DNA from: Beroe forskalii | Lineage: Eukaryota; Ctenophora; Nuda; Beroida; Beroidae | Assembly: GCA_011033025.1 (NCBI GenBank) | Contig: WFMF01000460.1 | Coordinates: forward strand, 62,001-126,000 | Length of the DNA stretch: 64,000 nt | Direction of reading: 5' to 3' | Part shown: positions 1 through 11,770 of the stretch, piece after piece | How positions within the stretch are numbered: the first letter of the stretch is position 1 | Layout: every line of letters begins with the position of its first letter | Made by a program: the position numbers and the translations under genes | The notes under the pieces: generated by a model | Seen by the model: the letters and a program-made list of their open reading frames with translations, nothing else | Database searches by the model: none | Told to the model about the DNA's origin: nothing

Positions 1-866
1 TGTGCCTAAATAAATGAATGAAAAAGTACAGTATCAAATGAAAAAGATCCCTCCACGAGGGCACTCCACACATTGAGTGAAAAGGAAAGTGACTCGTCGC
101 CAGTCTCAAAAAATGAAAATCAGTGGTTCGTTTTGCGAGGTCCATAAACCTGTCTGCGCGACCAACGCCTGATTATTAACCCAGCATGCCTTTAACGACG
201 CTATTGACTTCTCACTCCACAATTGAAAACTCTGCTCGCACTATGATCAAAACGTTACAAATCACGTTTTCTCCCTGCTGTTCACTGTTCCGTAGTGTAT
301 GTAATGTCTCTTGTCCGGCTCTGCAGCCCTCTTCCTCTTGAGGTCCTCAACAAGACTTCGGTACTCTGCCCTCTGTTAGAAAGACCTGTCTGCTGAGAGG
401 AGAACTGACTTGAACTTTTCACTTCCCCCAAGCCTCCGAGACTTCGACAAAATCTGGGCCACGTTCAAGGTGACCTTAACAGGCCGAGGCCTACCGTCCT
501 TACTCTTACCAAATATGGAAAATTCCATCTTCGGCTTTTCATCTTCGGCTTTCCATCTTCGGCTTTCCATCTTCGGCTTTACATCGGCTTTATTCGGGAA
601 TCAAGGACTCTTTACTCTTCTGAATCTGCTTACAAATCCATGAATATGATATGGTGATGAAATCATCACTTACAGTCACAGCTCAGTAAAACATGATTCT
701 TCAGTCTGTTCTTCCTCTTGGCACTTGCAGATTCAGGTCAGACGACGTTTGACAACATGATTACGCATTAGCTAGTGCTTTGAAGGTTCAGATTATGCTA
801 TGGCATTGTATTGGGTTATGTTTGGGATAGGGCTAGGATTATGGTAATGGTTAGGTTTAGGGTGCA
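1..866. other. Intergenic stretch, no gene seen
   Basis: No exon with plausible splice sites or recognisable protein similarity was found. The only structure is a short direct repeat at about 525-590, where a 14-base word containing CATCTTCGGCTTT is repeated about four times. G/T-rich sequence at about 815-862 leads into the minisatellite that follows. Confidence 0.5.
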
Positions 867-867
867 A

Positions 868-1665
868 TGAGACACAGTGTCACAGCACCGGGGACACAAT
901 GTCACAGCACTGGGACACAGTGTCACAGCATTGGGACACAGTGTCACAGCACTGGGACACAGTGTCACAGCACTGGGACACAGTGTCACAGCACTGGGAC
1001 ACAGTGTCACAGCACTGGGACACAGTGTCACAGCACTGGGACACAGTGTCACAGCACTGTTACACTGTGTCACAGCACTGTTACACTGTGTCACAGCACT
1101 GTTACACTGTGTCACAGCACTGTGACACAGTGTTAGAGCACTGGGACACAGTGTCACAGCACTGGGACACAGTGTCACAGCACTGGGACACAGTGTCACA
1201 GCACTGGGACACAGTGTCACAGCACTGGGACACAGTGTCACAGCACTGGGACACAGTGTCACAGCACTGGGACACAGTGTCACAGCACTGGGACACAGTG
1301 TCACAGCACTGGGACACAGTGTCACAGCACTGGGACACAGTGTCACAGCACTGGGACACAGTGTCAAAGCACTGGAACACAGTGTCACAGCACTGTTACA
1401 CTGTGTCGCAGCACTGTGAGACAGCACTGTGATACAGCACTGTGACACAGTGCCACAGCACTGTTACACTGTGATACAGGACTGTGACACAGTGTCGCAG
1501 CACTGGGACACAGTGTCACAGCACTGGGACACAGTGTCACAGCACTGGAACACAGTGTCACAGCACTGTTACACTGTGTCGCAGCACTGTGAGACAGCAC
1601 TGTGATACAGCACTGTGACACAGTGCCACAGCACTGTTACACTGTGATACAGCACTGTGACACAG
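868..1665. repeat. 21-bp minisatellite (GACACAGTGTCACAGCACTGG type)
   Basis: About 37 units of 21 bp run without a break. The core joins the near-palindrome GACACAGTGTC to ACAGCACTGG. Two variants alternate in blocks: one with GGGACACAG and one with GTTACACTG at the same place, and the right part mixes units with CTGTGATACAG. Because 21 is a multiple of three and the unit holds few stops, several frames stay open on both strands. The resulting His/Gln/Thr/Val or Cys/Ser/Thr/Val repeat peptides look like by-products, not genes. A few degenerate units recur at 2735-2825. Confidence 0.95.
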
Positions 1666-1825
1666 CATACCTCGAAAAAATATTTTTTTGCATGTATCCT
1701 GAGTTTGAAATCACAAAACTGCATATTTTTTGCGCAGGCAAATTCTGATTTCATATAAAACAAAAATTATTCACAGGTGCACGAAATCAAAATTTCCTCT
1801 CAGCAGCATCCTAAAAGCTGCCTGC

Positions 1826-2295
1826 ACGTTGAGTTGATTTCTAATAAGTGGAACAGGGGTCTGGGGGCGGCAGCCCCCAGAAGCCAGACGTTTTCTACAA
1901 ATAAATTTGCCGCCTCAATAGGATTTTAACTCTTAATTCTGTCCTGTAAGTTGAGTCGATTGATAACATGTGAAGCAGGGGTCTGGGGCGGCAGCCCCCA
2001 GAAGCCAGACGTTTTCTTTAAATAAAATTGTCGCCTCAATAAGATTTTAACTCTTTTTGTCCTATAACTTGAGTCGATTGATAACATGTGAAGCAGGGGT
2101 CTGGGGGCAACAGCCGCCAGAAGTCAGACGTTTTCTATGAATAAATTTGTCGCCTCAATAGGATTTTAACTCTTAATTCTTTCCTGTAAGTTCAGTCGAT
2201 TGATAACATGTGAAGCAGGGGTCTTTGGGCGGCAGCCCCCAGAAGCCAGACATTTCCATAAATAAAATTGTCACCTCAATAGGATTATATAACTC
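1826..2295. repeat. Four-copy tandem array, about 121-bp unit with GC hairpin
   Basis: The marker AGGGGTCTGGGG recurs at about 1855, 1977, 2095 and 2217, giving periods of 122, 118 and 122 bp. Each unit carries a hairpin of the form GGGGGCGGCAGCCCCC, then GAAGCCAGACGTTTTC, an AATAAA-like word and TCGCCTCAATAGGATTTTAA. The third unit has changes on the hairpin arm and the fourth an extra TT in it. No open reading frame is kept between units. Confidence 0.9.
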
Positions 2296-2734
2296 TTATT
2301 TCTTTATTTCAGCGTAATTTAGGATCATGGTACCTTAGCAAATGTATTAACTATTATGTAATGTAGTTAAGTAGTTACAATTTCTACAGAGATGAAGATT
2401 AAATTCAGTAGATTGGGATCTGGGGTCAATTTTATTCAACGTACAATTTCAAAACATGCATAATTGAAACATGCATAATTTTCATTTCAGTGCTTAAAAC
2501 ATGCACTTTCATTTTTACAGCTACTGACAAGAATCCCTTGATATGGAAAGTCGACAAATACAAAAATGCACAATTTTATTTTTAAAAATGCACATTCGTT
2601 TCTGAAATAAAGATAGAGCTCAAGTAATTTTATGCATTTTTGTCTTGGGAGTTTGAAATATCTCAAAACTGCATATTTTGAAAAGGATTTTGCATGTATC
2701 TAGGATGGCCAGGATTAAGTTTTTTCGTGGCATG

Positions 2735-2830
2735 TGACACAGTGTCGCAGCACTGGGAAAGAGTGTCATAGCACTGGAGCATTGTGTCACAGCACTGGAG
2801 CATTGTGTCACAGCATAGTGTCACAGTAGT
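2735..2830. repeat. Degenerate copies of the 21-bp minisatellite
   Basis: Four to five diverged units (GTGTCACAGCACTGG and GTGTCATAGCACTGG type) match the array at 868-1665. The bases just before both arrays share TTTGAAAT, CAAAACTGCATATTTT and TTGCATGTATC words, so array plus flank appears to have been copied as one block. Confidence 0.75.
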
Positions 2831-3943
2831 ATGTGCCGACAATTTGTTACATATTTGGTCCATATTTCCAGAAACTCTGTTACATGTTTGTTCCAAAATC
2901 GGCAAAATTTTATGTCATATCTGTGATGCACTTCCGGCGTCATTCAGATATATGAAAATTCTGCAGGATGTAATAAGTAACACTTGACAATCGAAATACC
3001 GGCAACAAAAGCAAAGGTGTACAGCAGCTGTCACATGCTGTGTCCTTGCTCCATATAATATCCATAATATAGATCTAGGTGCATGCTTTTTAAAACTTTA
3101 CAACACTACTTTATACTATCAAATTTATGATTTTTACAACATGATACGGAGGGTAAAACTAAGCAAAGCCGTTTACCCCAATACCCCGGCGTATTTTTGT
3201 CGAGTTCTATATTAGGTTCTAAGTTTTTATAGTATAAAATGTAATGTTTCTTTAAATGAGTAAAGAGTTGGGTCAGCAACGAAACCTGAATTGTAGGATG
3301 ATTGGTACGATGAATCGTGACTTGGGTTCTGCTACTTCCGGAATATTCGCCAGTAGGTTCCACAACGACACACGGAATGTGCTTTGTTTGATGTCTTTTA
3401 GCATCAAGCCAGATCGCGAAAAATCGTTGTTTAAGATCTTTGATTCTGAAAATTGTCCGGTAAAATTGATTCTGAAAATTGTCCGGTAATAAGGAAAATT
3501 GGGAAAGACGTATATATCTAGCAAAGACGAATGATATTTTTGCCAAGAAGCTATGAGACTGTGGTGTTAAGCATTTAACTTTTTAAACGGCTTGCCAGAA
3601 TTACTAGCGTATAACATACTAAAACTTCAAAGGTAAGCTTACCGTAGTTATTAAGACGTTCATTGTCACCGATCACTGATGCTGCTTTTTCAAGCGTCTT
3701 ATCGTAAACAGATGATAAAACCTGAGTATTGTTGAAGTTATAATTTATTAGAACACTTTACTTTCTCTGAATGAGGGTGTTTAGCCGCTGAATTTTGGTT
3801 GATTTTTCCTAAAAGAATCTTAACGTACACATTAACCCAACTTATCTCGTCTTTAATTAATATAATCTTAATCTTAATTACTATGTTTTCATAGCAAACA
3901 AAAGCTACTAGGCTTATCCTGAGAGAACTGGAAATGCACGCAC
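2831..3943. other. AT-rich intergenic or intronic stretch
   Basis: No exon recognised. A direct repeat of TTGATTCTGAAAATTGTCCGG lies at about 3440-3488. If the UTP20 gene at right is intact, its remaining C-terminal exons should lie to the left, so this may be intron. I found no further UTP20-like exon down to base 1. Confidence 0.4.
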
Positions 3944-6900
3944 TGCAGAGAATATGTCCCAGAAAGTGGTCACGTCATTGGACACGAACTCCAGAATGAG
4001 TTTAGTGACTCCCTCCCACATGGGCTTGAGGGGCCACTGTAAGCAACCAATCAGATAGCGCAGTCTGAACTCGGAGCCTTCCGTAGAGTCTGTGAACCTG
4101 GGATTTAGGCAGTGACTTGTTCAAAGGAAACTAGGAAAAATTCATAATATTAGCGCCCTCGAATTAGTGTGTAGTATAACCCAAAAAGTTTAGTCATATG
4201 TTGTGACTATTGTTATAATCTAAAATTTTTCAAGGCACCATCATCATCCAGATAAATGTTGTGATAGTTCAAAACTTTATTAATCATTATACATTCACAG
4301 TTCACACATGAACATTGGCGACAGTCCATTAGGTAATAATGCAAAGGAGTTTTCTACTTTTCTACCTGAGATGAGAGCACTGCATCAGTTTGTCCCGATA
4401 AGTCTCGAGAGAAAGGGGCGTGGTCTCCGCGCTCAGGGCAGCTGTGATGTGTATTGGGGAAGGTAGGCCGGTAGTCAGGACATCGCACAGTAGGGATAGT
4501 ATCTCCAAGGAGAGGTATCTCACTGTGCTACCAGTATCCATCAGGTTCTCCTGAACAAGTTTACAACGTGTACTTGGGGCACGGAATAACAATGATAATG
4601 CCTTTAAACTCAATTATTGCATTTAAATTGAAACCTAGGAGAATCACTTTTTACACGCTTAAACTGCCTAACTGTCTGATGATAAAAATTTTCCGCTCTT
4701 ACCTTCAAGATTTTGAACAAGAAAGATCCGTCTAACTTCGAAATATCGTTAGTGTCGCAGCTCTTCAAAAGCAAAAACATGGTCTGCAGCACTACTGCAG
4801 TACTGCTTTCCTCCTCCATTAATTTCGTGACATCTGCCACGCACTTGCTCTTAATATCAGGGGCATTAGAAACTATACCACCCGTTACCAGACACTTCAC
4901 AGTCTCCAAATAGAGGCCTGTCTCGCGGGCCATGTCACTGGTGCTGTAGAATGCAGCCAACTTATTACGCGGTGCCTCCTCCAAGGTCCCACAGCACTGG
5001 AGTATTTTCAGCAAGTCGAATACCAAGGTATTATCTGTTGCGCTTCCAAGTAGGTCAACTAGACTTTCCTTGTAGTCGGCAGTAAATACTACCTGTGGAA
5101 TTTCCAGGATTTTCCGTAACTCACAATGAATCACAAGGTCTGCTAGAACGGAACTATATGATATGGTGTCAAAGCACTGTAACTTATCAAACAAAACAGG
5201 TGAATACTTTTCAATGAAATCCGGCATTTCCGACACTTTGTCGATGAAACTCGTAAGAACGTCTTTGAAATGGTGGTGTTCAACGTAGTAAGTTAGCATT
5301 TGAAAATCAAGGTGCGAACCAGTCTCCTTGAGATATTTCACAAGCTGATTATGGGCATCGATAAGCAAATGAATTGTCCCAGAAACTTTTGATTCCAACG
5401 ATTCAGGATAGTACTGAAACAACTCTGCAATTGGTTGGATGTAATTCCAAACAGAACTGCAAGAAATGAGATAAGTGTGTCGGCCCCCTTTTAGCAGTAT
5501 ATCAACCCATGACAGCAGAACTAGCACGTATTCACTCTCTGTATCCAGCATCTCACTGCATTGATTCGAGGCATTGAGTGTAGCTTTTGTCGAAGTTTCG
5601 AGAGCACGCAACAAGGTCTTCCACACGGGACCTACCTCAGTTTTTGTAATTTTCACAACAATCAGTTTCATTAGTTCCATATTTATACTCTGCAGAATTG
5701 GCGAGTTTGGCGTTTTGTCAAGCATTGCACTGAGATATGGCTTAGCAAAGGTATTGAATTTGAATTGAACGCCCTTCATGGTCTCCATCAGAAGGTCAGC
5801 CACAGGTTTCACCAATTCATCACCACCTTCCTTCACTTTGGCTTCTAAAAGTTCTAACACTTCTGGAGGAGATGGGTGCTTACGAATGAGAAAAGCAACA
5901 CTTTCGGCTGTAAACCTAACAACGTAATGTTTTGTAGGGGGCTTCAGGAGGGGGATTAACATGTCCAAGACAGATGATATGTCTGCAAGCATCTGCCTCC
6001 AAGATGTCTTGAATATGTGTCCAAGTGCTTTGAATGTGTGAGAAATAAGTGGTGCATCTTGGAGTTGGAGTAGTCTTTGGAACACTGACACTATTTGTGG
6101 TATGTATGAGTACAAATCCTGAAAATAATTTAATCATCATTAGATCTTATTAAATTCATAATAACATGGTCCTTCTGTCAAGATCTCTGATCTCATCATG
6201 TAGCAGCAACTGATCAATCTTTATGAAACATTTAACATTTAATCTTAACATTCGAGTGCTGCCTTATTAATATTATGCAAGACCTTTTGACATCTAAGCA
6301 TCAAAGGCTATAATTACACAATTTTATCATTAATCATTACCTATTCATTACTGTCAGCAATTTATCAATAAGAGACAAGAGTATTCAACACGATTCAGAA
6401 ACATTGATAATATTGCTTCATTGAATTTGACAGCACCTGCTGAAGATCAAGGAACAAGTGAGACAATACATCCAGTACAGCATCACAACCAAGGGTACTG
6501 CAAGAGTTAGGAGACTTGTTAGTTGTGCTGTCATTGAGAGTCTCAAGTATAATGTTGACTATTTTTTCCTTGTGATGAAGAAGTTGTGCCAGACTTTCAG
6601 TGAGCCCATTTAGCTTTCCATAGCAGGTTACTGAAATTCGCAAATTATTAAGTAGGTATTAAAGGTATCAGCTCACCTTTAGACCCTGTAAAACATTGTT
6701 AACATCAATCAATTAGCACAGCTGAAGTTTACAGCTGATTATCATGCTGATTGAAACTTGTCCTATGTGTTAGCTAATATGCTGTTGATACTAATTCAAT
6801 ATCCAAATAGTGTGCACATAAATATAATCAAACATTTAAAGATTTGATGGGTATAATGTTATAATTAGATTAGGTACATATCTATGAAATAACAATTAAG

Positions 6901-7589
6901 CCTATCCACTGATACACTGAGCAGTTCATGTGGCATCAATTGTGATAAGAATTCAAATAGTTGTGAGTTGTAAGTATTGCTTTTTTATAGTTTTATTTTT
7001 CATAGGTAATATGCTGCTGAGATCCATAAGTACCATTTCTGTACTCAGTGAGTCAGCAGTTTAGTTCCTGAAAAGGTGTTTAATTTGTGTAACAAATTTG
7101 GCAGTTTTCAAAGAATAACTGCTATGAGACGCTTTAGAAAGCGGGATTGAACTTTTAAGATGACTCTTTAAGGTTTTTAATCTCATGATAGCTATTAAGC
7201 ATTTACTAAAAATGTAACATTTATTTATTTATTTTATTTCAAGGTTCAGCTACAGCTTTGTTCATTGGAGAGGAGAAGGTAATTAAATGTTTGAATTGGG
7301 TTCTGTGATTCAAGCAGAGCACAGAAAGTTATTAAGAAATTACTAATCTCAATTTTGTTGTATCAATATATGACATCAATTATTAGCGAAATGAATTTGT
7401 CAATAAACTACAATAATAGATCATAAGAACTAAGTTGGGCCCAAAAATGCAATGGTGTTAGTAATAATGCAACCTACCAAACTGCTCAGAGCAGTTAATC
7501 TCCCTCCAGTACTGCAAGCTCTGGTTTGTATGTGTGCTTAACTCCACAGATGTACCATTATTGGTATTCTTGAGGCACCTTATTCCAAC
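3944..7589 (-). CDS. UTP20: UTP20 (small-subunit processome component), N-terminal part, five exons
   Basis: Utp20/DRIM is a very large HEAT/ARM-repeat protein of the nucleolar SSU processome, needed for 18S rRNA maturation. Exons in transcript order: 7478-7589, 6437-6630, 4703-6118 (1,416 bp), 4366-4601 and 3944-4097. Their phases join correctly and give about 704 codons without a stop. Diagnostic stretches are YWREINCSEQF, the segment with FKALGHIFKTSWRQML then TAESVAFLIRK, the YRDKLMQCSHLR motif (human-type DYREKLLHLRKLR), and LRYLIGCLQWPLKPMWE (human-type LRYLLGMLYINFSALWD). This covers roughly residues 60-810 of a protein that is about 2,800 residues in vertebrates. The first ~50 residues and everything after the 3944 donor were not found; the 3' exons would have to lie left of the window. 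Identity rests on recalled family sequence; order and phase fit well. Confidence 0.85.
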
Positions 7590-8204
7590 CTTAAATAAGA
7601 TTAAAAGAATCTGAGTGACACAATTTTATATGTCTAGTAAACAACAGTTAGCAGTATTTAACCTTACATTTTCAGAATATTTTTGTACAATAGAAAGGTG
7701 AAGTAAGCATGTACATGGAAGCTTGTAAGAAAAGGTACCAGTAAGTTCAGAAATTAAACTTTAAGTCTAGCAGTTGAATGATTAACAGGAATATAATGCC
7801 ATTCTAAGGTAGACACTATATATGTAATATATATTCAAATTAAAATGCCTGAGTCACACACACAAACTTGGATGAGTCTGAAAATTAAGGCGGGGCTTGA
7901 GCATGAGCCTTATTCAGACCACTTAAATTCTATTAATAAACATTTCAGATTTAACAAACCTTTATGGTTCCAAGCTGGTCATTGAATGATAGAAACTGAA
8001 ACTTATTCTTTTCCCGATGCTTTACCATTACCTTTAAAAGTTCACATTGATATCAACTTTTGAAAAGACAAGATAACTGTCTGTCTGTAGATACAATAAT
8101 TACCTCATTGAAACAAATTTAGTTTCCATGAAATTAATCATCAGAAAGATAAAAAATACATTAGAGAATTTTTTCATGGAACTTTTAATAAAATTTTGAT
8201 TTGG
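7590..8204. other. AT-rich intergenic/upstream stretch
   Basis: Probably the first intron or 5' flank of UTP20. The exon encoding the conserved start of the protein was looked for and not found. No repeat structure was noticed. Confidence 0.35.
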
Positions 8205-9762
8205 AGACTAATGATGAACTTAAATCCCTAAATGAACTTGAAGCTTATGAAACTAACACACCATCTAGTGGTTGGGGCATTGGGGGAGCATTCAAACCCA
8301 CAATGTACGGTCCTAAGTCTGTGTGCCACAGTGTTAGCTTTCATTACACCATATCATTTTTAGTGCCTCATTAAGTCATTATGATTTGTTTGGATTTGCC
8401 TAGATCTCTGATATAGGTATCTCATCTGGATCCTGTCAAAGACTATGCAAAGAGCTGTTGGAAAGTTTTAAGGCTTGGCTGTACAAAGATGGCTGCATTT
8501 GTAGCCCAAAGATTATTGGAGAAGATAAGATCATATAAAGATTTTGCAACTTGACCAGATAAAACATTCATTCATCATATTTCATCATTGGCATGTACCC
8601 ATGTTATTAGGTACTCAAAATTAAATCTATTAGTACACTAAATCTAGATTTGAAATATTCCTCTTGGTTATAAACAGTTAATGAAACAACACAACACATA
8701 TTAAATTAACTAACTGAGGATGATTAACATTCACACAGAGATCCTGAAGATGGAATTTTAAATTCCAAAACTATCAGTCGATTTGGGTGATTGTGTGAAA
8801 TTGTTTGATTCATTCCTTTCATTATCATCATTGAGTTTCATTCATCTCATTCACTTGATATCATGAAGGATCACATTAAAGATTAATGAAACAATAAATT
8901 TTAATGAAACAATAAATTTATATTTTGCAGCAATTAAACCAAAGCATTTTACACTGATGAGTTTTATCACCAATCAATAGAAATATCATGCTTTGTTAAG
9001 TTCTAACATAAGAACCTGAAATAAATACAGCTAACAATATAAAGAAAATAGGTAAAAACAACTGTATACCATAATTATCTTTGGGATACAAATACAGTCA
9101 TCTTTGTACAGTCAAGCCACAAAACTTTCCAACAGCTCTTTCCTTAGTCTTTGACAGGATCCAAGTGAGATACCTTCATCAGAGATCTAGGTAGATCCAA
9201 ACAAATCTTAATGAGACACCAAAAATGATATGGTGTAATGAAAGCTAACACTGTGGCACACGGACTTGCGACCGTGTTGTGGGGTTGAATGCATTTGATG
9301 GGCGCCCAACGCTCCCCCAACCACTAGATGGTGTGTTAGTGTCATAAGCTTCAATTTCATTTAGGAATTTAAATTCATCATTAGTCTTTGTCCAGTGTAG
9401 GGAATTCAAAGCTTCATCTGGTCAAACTAGATCAAAAGATCAAGTCAAGTGTCACATAAAGTGTTATGAGCACATTTGAAGGCGACTCCGTAGAGACGAA
9501 ACAACCAGTGAAACAATGTCTCCATTCTGGGCGACTGTTTCCTTGCAGGCAAGGTAAAAACAATTATCTTTGGGATACAAATACAGTCATCTTTGTACAG
9601 TCAAGCCACAAAACTTTCCAACAGCTCTTTCCTTAGTCTTTGACAGGATCCAAGTGAGATACCTTCATCAGAGATCTAGGTAGATCCAAACAAATCTTAA
9701 TGAGACACCAAAAATGATATGGTGTAATGAAAGCTAACACTGTGGCACACGGACTTGCGACT
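8205..9762. repeat. Interspersed repeat: inverted pair plus a third direct copy
   Basis: About 290 bp at 8205-8495 reappears in reverse complement at about 9095-9390. Shared words include CATCTTTGTACAG, CCAACAGCTCTTT, TTTGACAGGATCC and CCACTAGATGGTGTGTTAG. Part of the second copy, about 9085-9268, is repeated in direct orientation at 9560-9760, ending at the same GGACTTGCGAC word. The three copies differ by scattered substitutions. The arrangement suggests a non-autonomous transposon with a partial duplication; no transposase or clear target duplication was found. Confidence 0.7.
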
Positions 9763-10358
9763 GTATACCATAACTTATATTATGGGTTCAAGATAATGAC
9801 AACATAATACTAAAACTTAATAACTTAATTATGTATGGATGTTAAGTGTTCATTGCACTGAACATTTCCATTGTGAATTAGGGTCTGATATGTCTATGGC
9901 AGTGCCTGTTGTCAAACAAAAACAAAAAGAAATTTTGAATTCTACTCTGAAACTTGATGTTCTTAACTCATTCTTTGGAATGGATAAATCGGAAGTGTGG
10001 CACCCTGAAAATTTCTTTTAAGTTCCCTTTGAAAATCCAAAATTTATGATCCTGGCCCCCCTCACACCATGGACCAATTAAACTATTCAATGTTTAATAA
10101 AAATGGCCCAATGTTGATGGATTGCTCTCTGCCCTGCTTGGGCCCCGGCTGTTAAACTTAGTTGCACATCTTACCATAACAAATTGAGGTGATTCACAAG
10201 GGGGTCTATTATAATATTAAAGCCCTAAGTGAATAGGGTCCTGTGCTAGGATCTTTTTTTGATTTTGTTAAGAAGGCCAAACTTGACCTCACATAACAAT
10301 GATAGTTGATACCCTCAGCTTAAACTAATCCATTCTTTTCATTAAACAGATGTGCAGC
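9763..10358. other. Intergenic stretch, no gene seen
   Basis: A 60-codon open frame at 9839-10021 has no recognisable domain, signal peptide or partner exon. Nothing else stands out. Confidence 0.4.
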
Positions 10359-10360
10359 TT

Positions 10361-10655
10361 TGGGGCCATCCATAAAGGACCTCCGCAAAATTTCAGGTAT
10401 TTCTGACCCCTCCCTCCTTGTCCACAGACGTCCGCAAACTGAATCACACCCCCTCCCTATAACAGACGTCCGCATTTTCATTGAAAATCTTTTGTGCCAT
10501 CATTTTTATGCCCTTTTCTCAAAAATCAACTTTATTATTTGACTCAATGTCGTAAAACTAAGTCAAAATTCTAAAAATCGACAACTTCTAAATGAAAAGC
10601 TACTCAAATCGACCAAAATTTTCATAAATGTGAATGTCCGCATTTGGCCAAACAT
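10361..10655. mobile_element. Harbinger-type MITE fragment (GGGGCCATCCATAAAGGAC end)
   Basis: The left end GGGGCCATCCATAAAGGAC followed by CTCCGCAAAATTTC resembles the common invertebrate PIF/Harbinger-type terminal repeats, and the similar GGGGCCATCCAGAAATGAG ends the clean element at 50228-50659. GACGTCCGCA words recur inside. No clear right terminus or target duplication was found, so this is probably a truncated or diverged copy. Confidence 0.35.
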
Positions 10656-10724
10656 CCCCCTTTCCCCTGTTTGTGTTGCGCGGCGCGTACACATACCTAT
10701 GTTGCCTTTACCAGGGCCCTGGTT

Positions 10725-10842
10725 CCCCTAACCAGGGGTGCCGTGCCGCGCGCTCCGTGCGCGTAACCAGGGCCCTGGTTAGGGCAAGGCCCTGGTTACG
10801 CGCACGGAGTGTGCGCGCGGCCCGGCGCGGCAAGCGCTATCG
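10725..10842. repeat. GC-rich inverted repeat around CCAGGGCCCTGG
   Basis: GCGCGTAACCAGGGCC and its reverse complement GGCCCTGGTTACGCGC face each other, extended by GCTCCGTGCGCG and CGCGCACGGAG. A related shorter copy lies at about 46480-46570, also beside members of the 9-bp-duplication MITE family. It is probably a second small foldback element; its exact ends were not resolved. Confidence 0.55.
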
Positions 10843-10852
10843 ACACCCCTGG

Positions 10853-10948
10853 TTGCTAAACACGTATACCCCTGTTATCGTCGCGCAGCGGGCTTCCTCA
10901 GAACAGGGAAGCGCCGCGCGCGTACCCACACCTATGCGGGCTTAGGAA
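10853..10948. mobile_element. 9-bp-TSD MITE, copy A (reverse orientation)
   Basis: A 96-bp element beginning TTGCTAAACACG and ending GCGGGCTTAGGAA. It is flanked by the perfect direct repeat CACCCCTGG at 10844-10852 and 10949-10957. The interior is a GC-rich hairpin (GCGCGG/CCGCGC type). It is the reverse-oriented relative of the copies at 11053, 12048, 46780 and 47624. Confidence 0.85.
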
Positions 10949-10989
10949 CACCCCTGGTTAGGGGAAATACCTATAAGTAAGCGTCCACC

Positions 10990-11770
10990 GATCGTATAAT
11001 AAGCGGTTACATGTCGAAGTGGTGACCGTATACCGCAACTTACATGGTCGAGTTCCTAAGCCCGCATAGGTGTGTGTACGCGCGCGGCGCTTCCCTACGG
11101 GAAGCGCGCCGCGCAACGCAGACAGGGATATACGTGTTTAGCAAATGGTCGAGGCGACAGCCGAGACAGTGTAAGTTGGATAATGGACGAGGCGTGCCGA
11201 GTTCATTATCGAAGGTATACGGTCACAGCTGAGATCATGGAACCGGATTATACCCCGACCGGAAATCGCTGGGACATACTATTCTCTAACCAAACAACAG
11301 TATTTCTTCCCACTCGGGTCTGACGACCCTCGTCTGGATTCAACGCTTAAGTAGATTTTTGAGTGCTCCTTTATAAAATCAAATTTTATTTAAAGCTTTT
11401 TACACTGTTATTCAGTGGAGACCGTATAATAAGCGGTTACATGTCGAAGTGGTGACCGTATACCGCAACTTACATGGTCGAGGCGACAGCCGAGACTGTG
11501 TAAGTTGGATAATGGACGAGGCGTGCCGAGTTCATTATCAAAGGTATACGGTCACAGCTGAGATCATGGAACCGGATTATACCCCGACCGGAAGTAGCTG
11601 GGGCCTACTATAGTATTAGTACTATTCTCTTAACAAACAACAGTATTTCTTCCCACTCGGGTCTGACGACCCTCGTCCGGATACAACGCTTAAGTAGATT
11701 TTTGAGTGCTCCTTTATAAAATAAAATTTCATTTTAACCTTTTTTGCACTGTTATCCAATGGAGACCGTA
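10990..11770. repeat. Two-unit tandem array of an interspersed family (ACCGTATAATAAGCGG)
   Basis: Units begin at about 10993 and 11421; a third truncated unit begins at about 11764. Without the inserted MITE the period is about 327-343 bp. Units share GGTGACCGTATACCGC, GGCGACAGCCGAGAC, GGATAATGGACGAGGC, GAACCGGATTATACCCCGAC and CACTCGGGTCTGACGACC. A reverse-complement copy lies at 25165-25440. No long frame is kept between copies, so this looks like a non-coding dispersed repeat. Confidence 0.85.
11053..11144. mobile_element. 9-bp-TSD MITE, copy B, inserted in tandem unit 1
   Basis: A 92-bp element running from TTCCTAAGCCCGCATAGG to ATACGTGTTTAGCAA, flanked by the perfect 9-bp repeat ATGGTCGAG at 11044-11052 and 11145-11153. 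The neighbouring tandem unit carries the uninterrupted site TTACATGGTCGAGGCGAC at about 11470, with one copy of the 9-mer. That is a direct empty-site control. The centre is a hairpin around CTTCCCTACGGGAAG. Confidence 0.93.

Noticed and set aside
816-1763. Long Cys/Ser/Thr/Val or His/Gln/Trp/Asp open frames on both strands
   Set aside because: They are translations of the 21-bp minisatellite and appear in several frames at once.
3106-3546. 146-codon minus-strand open frame
   Set aside because: No domain or splice context. Two other frames overlap it, and a short direct repeat explains part of it.
9839-10021. 60-codon plus-strand open frame
   Set aside because: Isolated, no homology recognised, no neighbouring exon.
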